Source: an uncultured Eggerthellaceae bacterium
Lineage (GTDB): Bacteria; Actinomycetota; Coriobacteriia; Coriobacteriales; Eggerthellaceae
Length of the DNA: 64,000 nucleotides
Assembly: GCA_910588205.1 (NCBI GenBank)
Contig: CAJUQK010000006.1
Span: 5,401-69,400 of the forward strand
Reading direction: 5' to 3'
Numbering within the stretch: position 1 is the first letter of the stretch; every line of letters starts with the position of its first letter. The position numbers were made by a program, and so were the translations under genes. The notes under the pieces are model-generated. The model did not search any database, was not told the DNA's origin, and was given only the letters and a program-made list of their open reading frames with translations. Shown here piece by piece: positions 1 to 7,573 of this stretch.

Positions 1-347
1 GTCACGTGCTCCTCAAGCCCCCGTTCGCGAACGGCATCTCGCAGCCTGTCCAGCATCCCGGAAGAGAAGTCGGCAGCGCAGACCTCATGTCCCGCCTCCG
101 CTAGGGGTATGGTGAGATTCCCCGTACCGCAACCCATGTCGAAGACGGTGTCCCCCGGTTTCAAGGCAGCCAATCTAAGGAATGCGTGCGTGTAGGAATC
201 CGGGTTGTCCTTGTTGGTGTAGGTCTTCGCCCGCTCGTTCCAATACTGGGCATCATGGTCCATGGACCGTAGCTGCTGCTTCGCACCCCAGAGCTGATTC
301 CAATCTGCTGCGGTGCGGGGTACGGCGCCCAGGTCAAAAGCGTTCAT
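1..347 (-). CDS. SAM-dependent class I methyltransferase, C-terminus cut by window edge
   Basis: Only the first 115 codons are in the window; the gene continues to the left. The translated start is MNAFDLGAVPRTAADWNQLW. The methyltransferase motif I reads FDMGCGTGNL around residues 70-79 and is followed by an acidic AADFSSGMLDRL motif II region, as expected for a Rossmann-fold methyltransferase that binds S-adenosylmethionine. The start ATG (345-347) has a strong AAGGAGG Shine-Dalgarno sequence and lies one base after the stop codon of the upstream lipoprotein gene, so the two are cotranscribed. The substrate cannot be told from this fragment. Confidence 0.85.
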   Translation of the reverse strand, partial: MNAFDLGAVPRTAADWNQLWGAKQQLRSMDHDAQYWNERAKTYTNKDNPDSYTHAFLRLAALKPGDTVFDMGCGTGNLTIPLAEAGHEVCAADFSSGMLDRLRDAVRERGLEEHV

Positions 348-348
348 C

Positions 349-1185
349 CTAAGCCTCCTTAGGGGTTGCCCTGCAACCGAACAGCTCGAGGTACTGGCCT
401 TCTTCCACGGTGACCTCTTCCGTGACACCACCTTCGGCCACAGGTGGCAGCTCAGTGGCGCTGAGCTTAGAGCCAGGTCCGTAGGTGAGGTTGGCCCAGA
501 TATAGGCGCCAGGAACAGAGTCATGGGCTTCGATGAGCCCTTCGGCGCTCTGAGGTTCTTGGGTGACGGTGTAGGTTCCAGCGGGGATGTCCACACCCGC
601 TTGATAGATGCCTGAGAGATAGGGGGCTGTGAAGGGGCCGAGGTCAGACGGATCTGGCAGAGAGGCCATGAGAAGGTCCTCTGATGCTGGCTTGAACAGC
701 ACCACGTCTCCCGTTTCGAACCGAGCCACGGAGAACCCGAAGTATCCGATGGGGTACTTCAGCGTATATCTGCCTTCATCATCAGCGGCGGATTGGTACA
801 CCAAGAAGGTGCTCATGGCCTCTTGGGATCCGTTCAAGTGGTAAAGGCCCGGCGTGAGGCTGCCATCGGGAGCATCCTGTACCAGATACCCTCCGGCACT
901 GAATCCTCCTTCAGTGGGCGTGCCGGAAGAGATCTCGTACTTCTCCAGCAACTCCTCGAAGGTGAAGGTGGTGGGAAAGAAGCCGCTGCCGTCGTGGCTT
1001 GCCAGCTCCTCATCGGTGAAGGAACGCTCCGCCCCTCCATTGATGTTCACCTCTGGTAGGGCGTTCTCTTCGTTGCTCGCGCCTCCCGTACAGCCTGCCA
1101 TGAGGGCAAGACATCCGGTCAGGAGCGCCATGGCTATGAGCTTGGTCAAAGAAGGGGAGCGCAGGGATGGATGAGGATGTCTCAT
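349..1185 (-). CDS. Secreted lipoprotein of unknown function
   Basis: A 278-residue protein with a basic N-terminus, a hydrophobic stretch at about 16-32 and a lipobox (LALMAGC), so it is predicted to be cleaved by signal peptidase II and tethered to the outer face of the membrane. The mature part is acidic with many Gly, Pro and aromatic residues and contains two similar segments (GGYLVQDAPDGSLTPGLYHL and YLSGIYQAGVDIPAGTYTVT), which look like two copies of a small beta-rich unit with an aGxYxv core. I do not recognise a catalytic family. The start overlaps the stop of the upstream UPF0104 gene by 4 bp (ATGA) and the methyltransferase follows directly, so the three form one operon. Confidence 0.75.
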   Translation of the reverse strand: MRHPHPSLRSPSLTKLIAMALLTGCLALMAGCTGGASNEENALPEVNINGGAERSFTDEELASHDGSGFFPTTFTFEELLEKYEISSGTPTEGGFSAGGYLVQDAPDGSLTPGLYHLNGSQEAMSTFLVYQSAADDEGRYTLKYPIGYFGFSVARFETGDVVLFKPASEDLLMASLPDPSDLGPFTAPYLSGIYQAGVDIPAGTYTVTQEPQSAEGLIEAHDSVPGAYIWANLTYGPGSKLSATELPPVAEGGVTEEVTVEEGQYLELFGCRATPKEA

Positions 1186-2303
1186 GCGTCTTCGCCTTTC
1201 GGGTGGCTGTCTTTCGTTCGTTCGGCTTCTGCTGTGGGTTTCGCTTGTTCGTTTTGCAAGGTTCCTTTTGTTGAGTCAATGCTCTGTGCCGCTTGCTTCG
1301 TGCTGCCCTTGAAGGCCCCGGTGCGCTGGATCATGACAGCGCCTATCAGGAAGGGCAGCCAGAATACGATACCGCGATAGACCATCACCACGGCCATTCC
1401 CGTCGCCTGATTGATGCCGAACAGGGTGAATGCTACCAGTACGGCAGCTTCCACGACGCCCACACCCTGAGGCGTGAAAGATACCATGGCGAACAAGGTT
1501 GCTACCACATAGCCGCAGAAGAGCGCCTGGATATCCTGAACGCCGAAGGAGAGCCCCACCATGGAGAAGCAGGCCAACTCACAAGTGGAGGCCAGGATGG
1601 CGAAGAGGAAAGTGCGGGCTGTGACCGCAGGGTGCTTGACCATGAGTCCCGCTGCCTGAGAGAAGGATTCCACCGTCTTCTCAGCCCATGGGTCGATGGG
1701 ACCCTTCTTGAACTTGCGCGCGATCTTGTCTACGAGCCTTTCTATGGGGGCCAACACTTTGAGCACCAATTGGGGTTTGGTGCCACCCAAGGTCATGACG
1801 GTGACCAGGCCTCCAACCAGCGCGATGGCGATGAGCCCCAACAGCAGCCAGCCCGGTTGCAGTCCCACAGTGAAGGTAAGGATGCCGAAGGCGATCAGCA
1901 TGATGATGACGAAACCCGTGTCGATGGAAAGCTGCATCAGGAGCGCCGCCCCCGTGGCTTTGCCCGCAGGGACGCCCCGCTTGGCAGAGTCATCCACCAC
2001 CAGCGAGGTGCCCGCGAGGTTCAGGCTGGGGGCTATGGTATTCACGAAGAAGGTTCCGAAGACGAGCTTCAAGCCATCGGTGTATTTGAGGGTAGACCCT
2101 ACCGCCTTGAAGCACCAGACGAATTCTCCCCCTTGGGCGAAGTACTTGCCGAACTGGCAGAGGACCGCCAGGATCAAGAAGAAGGGAGAGCCTTCCTGGA
2201 TCGTCTTCGACAGCTCCTTCAGCTGATCACCGCGCATGAAGATGACGGCCAGTACGATGACGATGACCACGCCGATCAATATCTTGCGGACGGTGCCTTT
2301 CAT
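1182..2303 (-). CDS. UPF0104 / lysylphosphatidylglycerol synthase TM-region family membrane protein
   Basis: A 373-residue integral membrane protein with about eight hydrophobic segments, starting with a typical ILIGVVIVIVLAVIFMRGDQ helix. The conserved features of the UPF0104 (AglD/MprF flippase-like) family are visible: an SLNLAGTSLVVDD-type segment near residue 95 and FTPQGVGVVEAAVLVAFTL near 275. Family members are thought to move or modify lipid-linked molecules, but no lysyl-transferase domain is present here. The C-terminal 35 residues are a charged, Lys/Thr-rich cytoplasmic tail. It is the first gene of the lipoprotein/methyltransferase operon and overlaps the next gene by 4 bp. Confidence 0.85.
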   Translation of the reverse strand: MKGTVRKILIGVVIVIVLAVIFMRGDQLKELSKTIQEGSPFFLILAVLCQFGKYFAQGGEFVWCFKAVGSTLKYTDGLKLVFGTFFVNTIAPSLNLAGTSLVVDDSAKRGVPAGKATGAALLMQLSIDTGFVIIMLIAFGILTFTVGLQPGWLLLGLIAIALVGGLVTVMTLGGTKPQLVLKVLAPIERLVDKIARKFKKGPIDPWAEKTVESFSQAAGLMVKHPAVTARTFLFAILASTCELACFSMVGLSFGVQDIQALFCGYVVATLFAMVSFTPQGVGVVEAAVLVAFTLFGINQATGMAVVMVYRGIVFWLPFLIGAVMIQRTGAFKGSTKQAAQSIDSTKGTLQNEQAKPTAEAERTKDSHPKGEDA

Positions 2304-2341
2304 GAGCGAACTCCTGAGCGTGCGTTTCTAGCTTCAGGCCG

Positions 2342-2755
2342 TTACTGCTGCACGTGGCGATAGGCCACGATGGATACCTTCGCCACCAGGGCATCCAGAT
2401 CGTCAGTGACCACCACATCATAGAAGGCGATGCGGCGCCCCTCTTTCGTGCAGTCTGCTGTGGCGGTGAGCTTGCTGCCCTTGCTGGCGGTCATGTATTC
2501 GATGGAGGAGGCCAGGTTGACCGTGGGGTCTTGGCCGATGCTGCAGGCGATGGCCAAGGCGAAATCAGCCAGCGTGAAGATGGCACCTCCCATGACCTTG
2601 CCCAGCGCATTGTGATGGATGTCCTCGATCTGCATCTCGGCCACTCCGTGGCCCTTCCAACCTTCAACGATCCGGCACTTCGTCTGCTCGGTGGCGAAGC
2701 GATCCTTGCTGAAGAACGCTTCCAATTGCTCTATAGTGGGATGATCAGGCAACAT
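2342..2755 (-). CDS. PaaI-type hotdog-fold thioesterase
   Basis: A 137-residue single-domain protein with the 4HBT/PaaI signature HHNALGKVMGGAIFTLADFA (residues about 47-66), followed by SSIEYMTASKGSKLTATA, which is the hotdog central helix and sheet. Such enzymes hydrolyse acyl-CoA thioesters in the cytoplasm; the substrate is unknown. I chose the ATG at 2753-2755 because an AAGGAGG site lies 5 bases upstream; an upstream in-frame ATG (2797) would add 14 residues but would include this ribosome binding site in the coding region. It is transcribed divergently from pntA. Confidence 0.85.
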   Translation of the reverse strand: MLPDHPTIEQLEAFFSKDRFATEQTKCRIVEGWKGHGVAEMQIEDIHHNALGKVMGGAIFTLADFALAIACSIGQDPTVNLASSIEYMTASKGSKLTATADCTKEGRRIAFYDVVVTDDLDALVAKVSIVAYRHVQQ

Positions 2756-2851
2756 GGTTCCTCCTTGCTCTTCCAAGGGAATCTTGACGTTTCTCATCCC
2801 GCGTCACGGGTGAATGCCTCGAGTGTTCCTGTTTCGTGATTATAAAGCTTA

Positions 2852-2869
2852 CATATCGCTATCGATATG
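2852..2869. promoter_or_regulatory. Palindrome in the thioesterase/pntA divergent promoter region
   Basis: CATATCG-CTAT-CGATATG is a perfect inverted repeat with 7-bp arms and a 4-bp centre, located between two divergent genes, about 115 bp upstream of the pntA start. Its symmetry suggests a binding site for a dimeric repressor. The regulator is not known and the assignment is inference from position and symmetry only. Confidence 0.4.
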
Positions 2870-2984
2870 GACGTGCCGCTTGGTGTAGGCTGGTGGATAT
2901 GCAAGAATCAGGCCTTTGATGATGCGTTATGCAGGTCATTCGGCTTGCGGGCTCATATCTGTTCATGAGAGGGGAGTGCAAAAG

Positions 2985-4541
2985 ATGCGCATAGGCATTC
3001 CGAAGGAGGCGGCCCCTGATCAGACTCGCGTTGCGGCCACGCCTGATACTGCCAAGAAGCTGCAGAAGCTCGGCTATGAGGTGTGCATCCAGGCGGGCGC
3101 GGGGGAGCGGGCTACCTACTTCGATGATCAGTACGTTGAGGCGGGGATCGCCATCGTGGATGCCGAAGAGGTCTGGGGCTCAGACATCGTCATAGCCCTT
3201 GATCCACCTGAGGATCGGCAGTTGGATCTGATGCGCAAAGATGCCGTGCTGGTATCGCGGCTCAATCCGGGCATCCATCCTGATCTCATCCAAGACCTGT
3301 CGGCCCGTGGCCTTACAGCCATCTCCATGGATGCGGTGCCGCGCATCTCCCGGGCTCAGTCTATCGATGCACGCTCCTCCATGACGAACCTTTCCGGGTA
3401 CCGGGCAGTGATAGAAGCGGCAGAGGCTCTCGGGCGCTCTTTTGGTGGCCAGATGACCGCTGCAGGGAAGATCCCGCCTTCGCGGGTCTACGTCATCGGT
3501 GTGGGGGTGGCGGGGCTTTCCGCCATCGGCACAGCCAGCTCTATGGGGGCAGATGTCTACGCCACAGATGTGCGGCCAGAGGTCTATGACCAGGTGGAAT
3601 CGCTCGGTGGCACCTTCGTGGAGATACCCGTGAAGCAGCAATCTGAAGATGGGTACGCGCGCGCCATGACGGAAGAGGAAGCCAAGTTGGCCAACGCTGT
3701 CTATGCCGAAGAGGCTGCAAAGGCCGACGTGGTCATCACCACAGCCATGGTGGCCGGGCGCACGCCTCCGCTGCTGCTGGATGAGAATGCCATCGCCCAC
3801 ATGAAGCCCGGCTCGGTCATCGTTGATCTGGGTGCATCCCCTGAGGGGGGCAACACGTCGCTCACGGAATACAACAACGTATATACCACGGCCAATGGGG
3901 TCACCATCATCGGTTACACCAATCTTCCTTCCCGCTTGGCGGGGCAGGCCTCGCAGCTGTACGGGCAGAACATCGTGAACTTCTTCAAGCTTGCCACACC
4001 TGATAAAGACGGCAAGCTGATGCTGAATGAGGACGATGAGATCATCCGCGGCATGACCGTCACGCTGGATGGTGCCATCATGTGGCCACCACCTCCAGTG
4101 AAGGTATCGGCTCAGCAGGTCCCTGCGAATCCGAAGGCTGCTCAGGCTGAAGCTATCACCGCCCAGGCCATCGCCGCCGACGAGACGCCGGGCTGGCGGA
4201 AGTGGTGGTGGAAGGTGGCCGCAGTGTTCCTGGCCGCGCTGCTCGTGCTGTTCGCGCCGTCCAGCATGCAGGCGCACTTCATCGTGTTTGCGCTGGCCGT
4301 GGTCGTCGGCTTCTACGTGATCACGGGCGTGTCGCACTCGCTGCACACGCCGCTCATGTCGGTGACCAATGCTATTTCTGGCATCATTATCGTGGGGGCT
4401 ATGCTGCTGGTCTGCTCCAGCAATCCTGTGGTGGTGATCCTGGCGTTCGTCGCCATGGTCATCGCATCCATCAACATATTTGGCGGCTTTATGGTTACCC
4501 ACCGGATGCTCAGCATGTTCCAAAGGAGCTCTGAGGACTAA
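2985..4541 (+). CDS. pntA: NAD(P) transhydrogenase subunit alpha
   Basis: 518 residues. The N-terminal AlaDH/PNT domain begins MRIGIPKEAAPDQTRVAATP and is followed by the NAD(H)-binding Rossmann motif YVIGVGVAGLSAIGTASSMG near residue 175, then a linker rich in Ala/Gln and a C-terminal set of about four membrane helices (dII). With PntB it forms the membrane-bound enzyme that couples hydride transfer between NADH and NADP+ to proton translocation. The start ATG at 2985 follows GGGGAG with 8 bases spacing; an in-frame upstream ATG lacks this. The stop codon overlaps the pntB start (TAATG). A segment of about 190 bp at 4180-4370 has almost only G or C at third codon positions, unlike the rest of the gene, which suggests local recombination. 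Confidence 0.97.
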   Translation: MRIGIPKEAAPDQTRVAATPDTAKKLQKLGYEVCIQAGAGERATYFDDQYVEAGIAIVDAEEVWGSDIVIALDPPEDRQLDLMRKDAVLVSRLNPGIHPDLIQDLSARGLTAISMDAVPRISRAQSIDARSSMTNLSGYRAVIEAAEALGRSFGGQMTAAGKIPPSRVYVIGVGVAGLSAIGTASSMGADVYATDVRPEVYDQVESLGGTFVEIPVKQQSEDGYARAMTEEEAKLANAVYAEEAAKADVVITTAMVAGRTPPLLLDENAIAHMKPGSVIVDLGASPEGGNTSLTEYNNVYTTANGVTIIGYTNLPSRLAGQASQLYGQNIVNFFKLATPDKDGKLMLNEDDEIIRGMTVTLDGAIMWPPPPVKVSAQQVPANPKAAQAEAITAQAIAADETPGWRKWWWKVAAVFLAALLVLFAPSSMQAHFIVFALAVVVGFYVITGVSHSLHTPLMSVTNAISGIIIVGAMLLVCSSNPVVVILAFVAMVIASINIFGGFMVTHRMLSMFQRSSED

Positions 4542-6073
4542 TGGAACTACTGATAGACAAATCAGCCGTGGCTCAATACGAGCAGCACATGGCTATTCTG
4601 CAAGGGGCTGTCAGCTTTCAGTCGTTAGCGTACATCGCTGCAGCGCTCCTGTTCATCCTGGCCCTTGCGGGGCTCTCGAAGCAGAGGAGCGCTCGCAACG
4701 GCAATTTCGCCGGCATCGCCGGCATGGTCATCGCGCTCGTCGCCACGGTGGTCATCGCTCTGGTCATGGCCATGGAACCAGAATTCGTGAACACAGGCGA
4801 GGGGAGCGGCTTCGCTATCACGGCCACGGGTTTCTGGATAGCCTTCCTGCTCATTGTGGTGGCTTTGGCCATCGGTGGCGCCATCGGTATCTTCAAGGCC
4901 AAGCATGTGAAGATGACGGAGATGCCGGAACTGGTGGCCATGCTGCATTCCTTCGTGGGTGCCGCGGCGGTGCTGGTGGGCTTCTGCTCCTTCATCACCG
5001 ATCCCGGTGCCGAAGGCGCGGAGAACGCCTGGCATCTGGGTGAGGTGGGATTGGCTGTCTTCATCGGGGCGGTCACGCTCACGGGTTCCGTGGTGGCTTA
5101 TCTGAAGCTGTCGGCAAAGATCTCCGGTCGCCCGTTGACACTGCCGGGACGCAATGCCATCAACGCCGCCATGATCGTGGTCTCCATCGCACTCATCGTC
5201 TGGCTCATCAACACCCGTGGACTTGATGCGGGTCTCGTACCGCTCATCATCCTCACCGTGGTCTCTCTTGTCCTGGGTGCGCACCTGGTGCTGGCCATCG
5301 GCGGCGGCGACATGCCCGTGGTAGTGTCCATGCTGAACTCCTATTCTGGCTGGGCGGCTGCCATGGCCGGATTCACCCTAGGGAATGACTTGCTCATCAT
5401 CACCGGTGCCCTGGTAGGTTCTTCCGGTGCGTATCTTTCCTACATCATGTGCCAGGGTATGAACCGCTCGTTCATCTCTGTCATCTTGGGTGGCTTCGGA
5501 GGAGACGGGGCAACTCCCGCTGCCCGTGCAGAGGAAAAGGATTACGGCAGCTACACGGAGGCTACCGCTGAAGAGGTGGCTGCCCTGCTGAAAGATGCTA
5601 AGCGCGTGGTCATCGCTCCTGGGTATGGCATGGCAGTGGCTCAGGCGCAGTTCCCAGTGGCTGATCTCACCCGGCGTCTCCAGGAGGCGGGTACGGATGT
5701 GGTCTTTGCGGTGCACCCGGTGGCAGGACGCATGCCAGGTCACATGAACGTGCTTCTGGCTGAGGCCAAGGTACCCTATGACAACGTGTATGAGATGGAC
5801 GAGGTCAACGACGACTTCGGAGAGGTAGATGTGGTGCTGGTCATCGGTGCGAATGATACGGTGAACCCCGCTGCGGAAACGGAACCGGATTCGCCCATTG
5901 CAGGCATGCCGGTCATGCATGTGTGGGAGGCGGAGAAGGTCATCGTGTTCAAGCGCGGTATGGGCAACGCGGGCTATGCAGGTGTGCAGAACCCGCTGTT
6001 CTTCAATGACAACACAGACATGCTCCTGGGAGATGCAAAGGCATCCGTTGGTGCCATCGTAGCGGCGTTGTAG
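4541..6073 (+). CDS. pntB: NAD(P) transhydrogenase subunit beta
   Basis: 510 residues: about nine transmembrane helices (residues 25-300, forming the rest of the proton channel domain dII), then the soluble NADP(H)-binding domain dIII. In dIII the conserved APGYGMAVAQAQ, HPVAGRMPGHMNVLLAEA, VLVIGANDTVNPAA and KRGMGNAGYAGVQNPLF motifs are all present and in the usual order, so the enzyme should be active. Its ATG overlaps the pntA stop by one base, giving translational coupling. Full length compared with other PntB proteins. Confidence 0.97.
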   Translation: MELLIDKSAVAQYEQHMAILQGAVSFQSLAYIAAALLFILALAGLSKQRSARNGNFAGIAGMVIALVATVVIALVMAMEPEFVNTGEGSGFAITATGFWIAFLLIVVALAIGGAIGIFKAKHVKMTEMPELVAMLHSFVGAAAVLVGFCSFITDPGAEGAENAWHLGEVGLAVFIGAVTLTGSVVAYLKLSAKISGRPLTLPGRNAINAAMIVVSIALIVWLINTRGLDAGLVPLIILTVVSLVLGAHLVLAIGGGDMPVVVSMLNSYSGWAAAMAGFTLGNDLLIITGALVGSSGAYLSYIMCQGMNRSFISVILGGFGGDGATPAARAEEKDYGSYTEATAEEVAALLKDAKRVVIAPGYGMAVAQAQFPVADLTRRLQEAGTDVVFAVHPVAGRMPGHMNVLLAEAKVPYDNVYEMDEVNDDFGEVDVVLVIGANDTVNPAAETEPDSPIAGMPVMHVWEAEKVIVFKRGMGNAGYAGVQNPLFFNDNTDMLLGDAKASVGAIVAAL

Positions 6074-6098
6074 GCGGCCATCTGGTCTTGATGGCCGC
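6074..6098. terminator. Hairpin between convergent pntB and cyclo-ligase genes
   Basis: A 9-bp perfect stem (GCGGCCATC / GATGGCCGC) with a 7-base loop begins directly after the pntB stop codon. It has no T-tract on either side, so if it stops transcription it does so weakly or as a bidirectional barrier. The stem is related in sequence to the terminators at 16.07 and 17.64 kb. Confidence 0.5.
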
Positions 6099-6102
6099 GC
6101 CC

Positions 6103-6681
6103 TCATCGCTTTGCACAGATGACCTGATCCACGGGAAGGTCATGAGAGTCACGAGCGCCTAAGGCCTCAAGGCTCTGGACCCGTTGGCAGTCATAGCAAA
6201 GGCCGATAGACGTTCCGGGAAAGCTCATCAGGAATGTGTCATAGAACCCGCCGCCATAACCAAGGCGGAACCCTTGATCGTCGAAGGCGAGTCCTGGCAC
6301 GATAGCCAGGGTATGTGCGTCAGGGGAACTGAGCTTGCGTTCAGGATCAAGAGGGGGCTCCAAGATGCCGAGGGGGCACCGCTCAAGCCCATGGAAGTTC
6401 TCTATCCTGAGCCATTCCATGTGACGCGGGCCCATGCAGCGGGGAATGGCTACCTTCTTGCCCAGATCCCAGGCGCTTCGGATCAAGGCCCGCGTGTCTG
6501 TTTCGCTGCCTACGGACAGATAGGTGAAGAGGGTGTCAGCTTGAGTGAATTGGGGAAGACCCTTCACGAGGTGTTCGATCTGGGCGTTTGCCCAAGAGCG
6601 CTCTGCGGCCGAAAGGCTGTCGCGTCGCAAGCGTAGTTCCCGTCTGAGGGAACACTTCGTATCTGCTCGTTCTTGATCCAT
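6103..6681 (-). CDS. 5-formyltetrahydrofolate cyclo-ligase
   Basis: 192 residues, normal length for the family. The ATP/folate-binding signature PGLAFDDQGFRLGYGGGFYD is complete near residue 135, and the N-terminal RRELRLRRDSLS helix and FTYLSVGSETDTRALI strand-turn are typical. The enzyme converts 5-formyl-THF to 5,10-methenyl-THF with ATP, returning a storage folate to the C1 pool, and would supply the substrate of the FolD and cyclodeaminase/cyclohydrolase proteins encoded at 18.2-19.7 kb. It is convergent with pntB. No strong ribosome binding site is visible before the ATG. Confidence 0.95.
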   Translation of the reverse strand: MDQERADTKCSLRRELRLRRDSLSAAERSWANAQIEHLVKGLPQFTQADTLFTYLSVGSETDTRALIRSAWDLGKKVAIPRCMGPRHMEWLRIENFHGLERCPLGILEPPLDPERKLSSPDAHTLAIVPGLAFDDQGFRLGYGGGFYDTFLMSFPGTSIGLCYDCQRVQSLEALGARDSHDLPVDQVICAKR

Positions 6682-6706
6682 GGAAGATGATGATACCTGA
6701 GCTCTT

Positions 6707-6742
6707 CTGAGGGTGCGCTCACCTTTTAGAGTGCACCCTCAG
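6707..6742 (-). terminator. Long hairpin downstream of pspA
   Basis: CTGAGGGTGC...GCACCCTCAG forms a stem of 14 pairs (one G-T wobble) around an 8-base loop, in the 100-bp gap between the pspA stop and the cyclo-ligase start, both on the minus strand. No T-tract follows, so factor-independent termination is uncertain; mRNA 3'-end protection is the alternative role. Confidence 0.5.
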
Positions 6743-6783
6743 GAAGCTGTCTTGATGGGTTGAACTGAGCCGTGAAGAACGGG

Positions 6784-7470
6784 TTACTGCATGCCCATCT
6801 CAGCCTTGAGGCGCGCTAGGTCGTCCTCTACGCTGGCGTCAACGCCCATGGATTCGTACTTCTTCTCCAGCTCTTCCGTCTCGCTCTTGGGCTTCTCGTT
6901 CAACTGGCTCATGGCGTTGGCCTTATCCAACATGGCATCGGTCTTCGCCTCCATGCGCTCGAAGGCGCTCATGGCTCCTTCAGCCTTGTCTCCCCCGGAG
7001 GTCATCTTGTTGACCTTGTCCTGGGTCTTCGCCACAGCAGCCTTGGCCTTGATGACCTCTTTGCGCTCCTGTAGGGTTTCGATGTCGCTTACCAGCTTGT
7101 CATGCATCTGGCGCATCTTGGAGGCGTTCTCGGTGGCGGCGGCATAGGCCACTTGCAGCCCCTCCTGCTTACCCTCCAATTCTTGCTTCTTCTTCAAGAA
7201 TACACGGGCATCATCTTCGTTGCCAGCAGCCAAGGCCTTGCGTGCCAGCTCTTCGTACTTATCTATCTCTTTGGTGTTGTCATCCACCAGGCGCTTGCAG
7301 CGGGCCTCTTCGGCCATGACCCCGGCAGTTGCCTCTTTAACCTCAGCCAGGCTTTCGGTCAGATCGCGCATGTACTGCTCGATCATCTTCGAGGGGTCCT
7401 CCGCCTTGTCCAACAGATCGTTGATGTTCGCCTTGATGATGGTGGCGAAACGGTCGAGTATTCCTGCCAT
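6784..7470 (-). CDS. pspA: PspA/IM30 family membrane-stress protein
   Basis: 228 residues, almost entirely coiled coil. The N-terminus MAGILDRFATIIKANINDLLDKAEDP matches the amphipathic-helix start of PspA/Vipp1 proteins, followed by the MIEQYMRDLTESLAEVK segment. It probably assembles on the inner face of the membrane and protects it under stress. I chose the ATG at 7468-7470 because AAGGAG lies 6 bases upstream; earlier in-frame starts would add 17 charged residues. The gene lies 103 bp downstream of the Gly-rich TPM-like gene on the same strand. Its C-terminus contains ELEKKYESMG, similar to a motif repeated in the tail of that neighbour. Confidence 0.9.
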   Translation of the reverse strand: MAGILDRFATIIKANINDLLDKAEDPSKMIEQYMRDLTESLAEVKEATAGVMAEEARCKRLVDDNTKEIDKYEELARKALAAGNEDDARVFLKKKQELEGKQEGLQVAYAAATENASKMRQMHDKLVSDIETLQERKEVIKAKAAVAKTQDKVNKMTSGGDKAEGAMSAFERMEAKTDAMLDKANAMSQLNEKPKSETEELEKKYESMGVDASVEDDLARLKAEMGMQ

Positions 7471-7573
7471 TAGCATCTCCTTGTCTTCTCGTCCGCGCTC
7501 CTTGCGCGTTTCGGTTTGCACGTTCCGTGCGCTCTATTGTGCTGCAATCGGATAGGGATCCCGCTGAACAGGG

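Noticed and set aside
3180..4523. Long minus-strand open frame inside pntA (and similar long antisense frames in pntB, the LRR gene and the importer genes)
   Set aside because: These are shadows of GC-rich coding sequence; they lack start sites and family motifs while the sense frames are clear.
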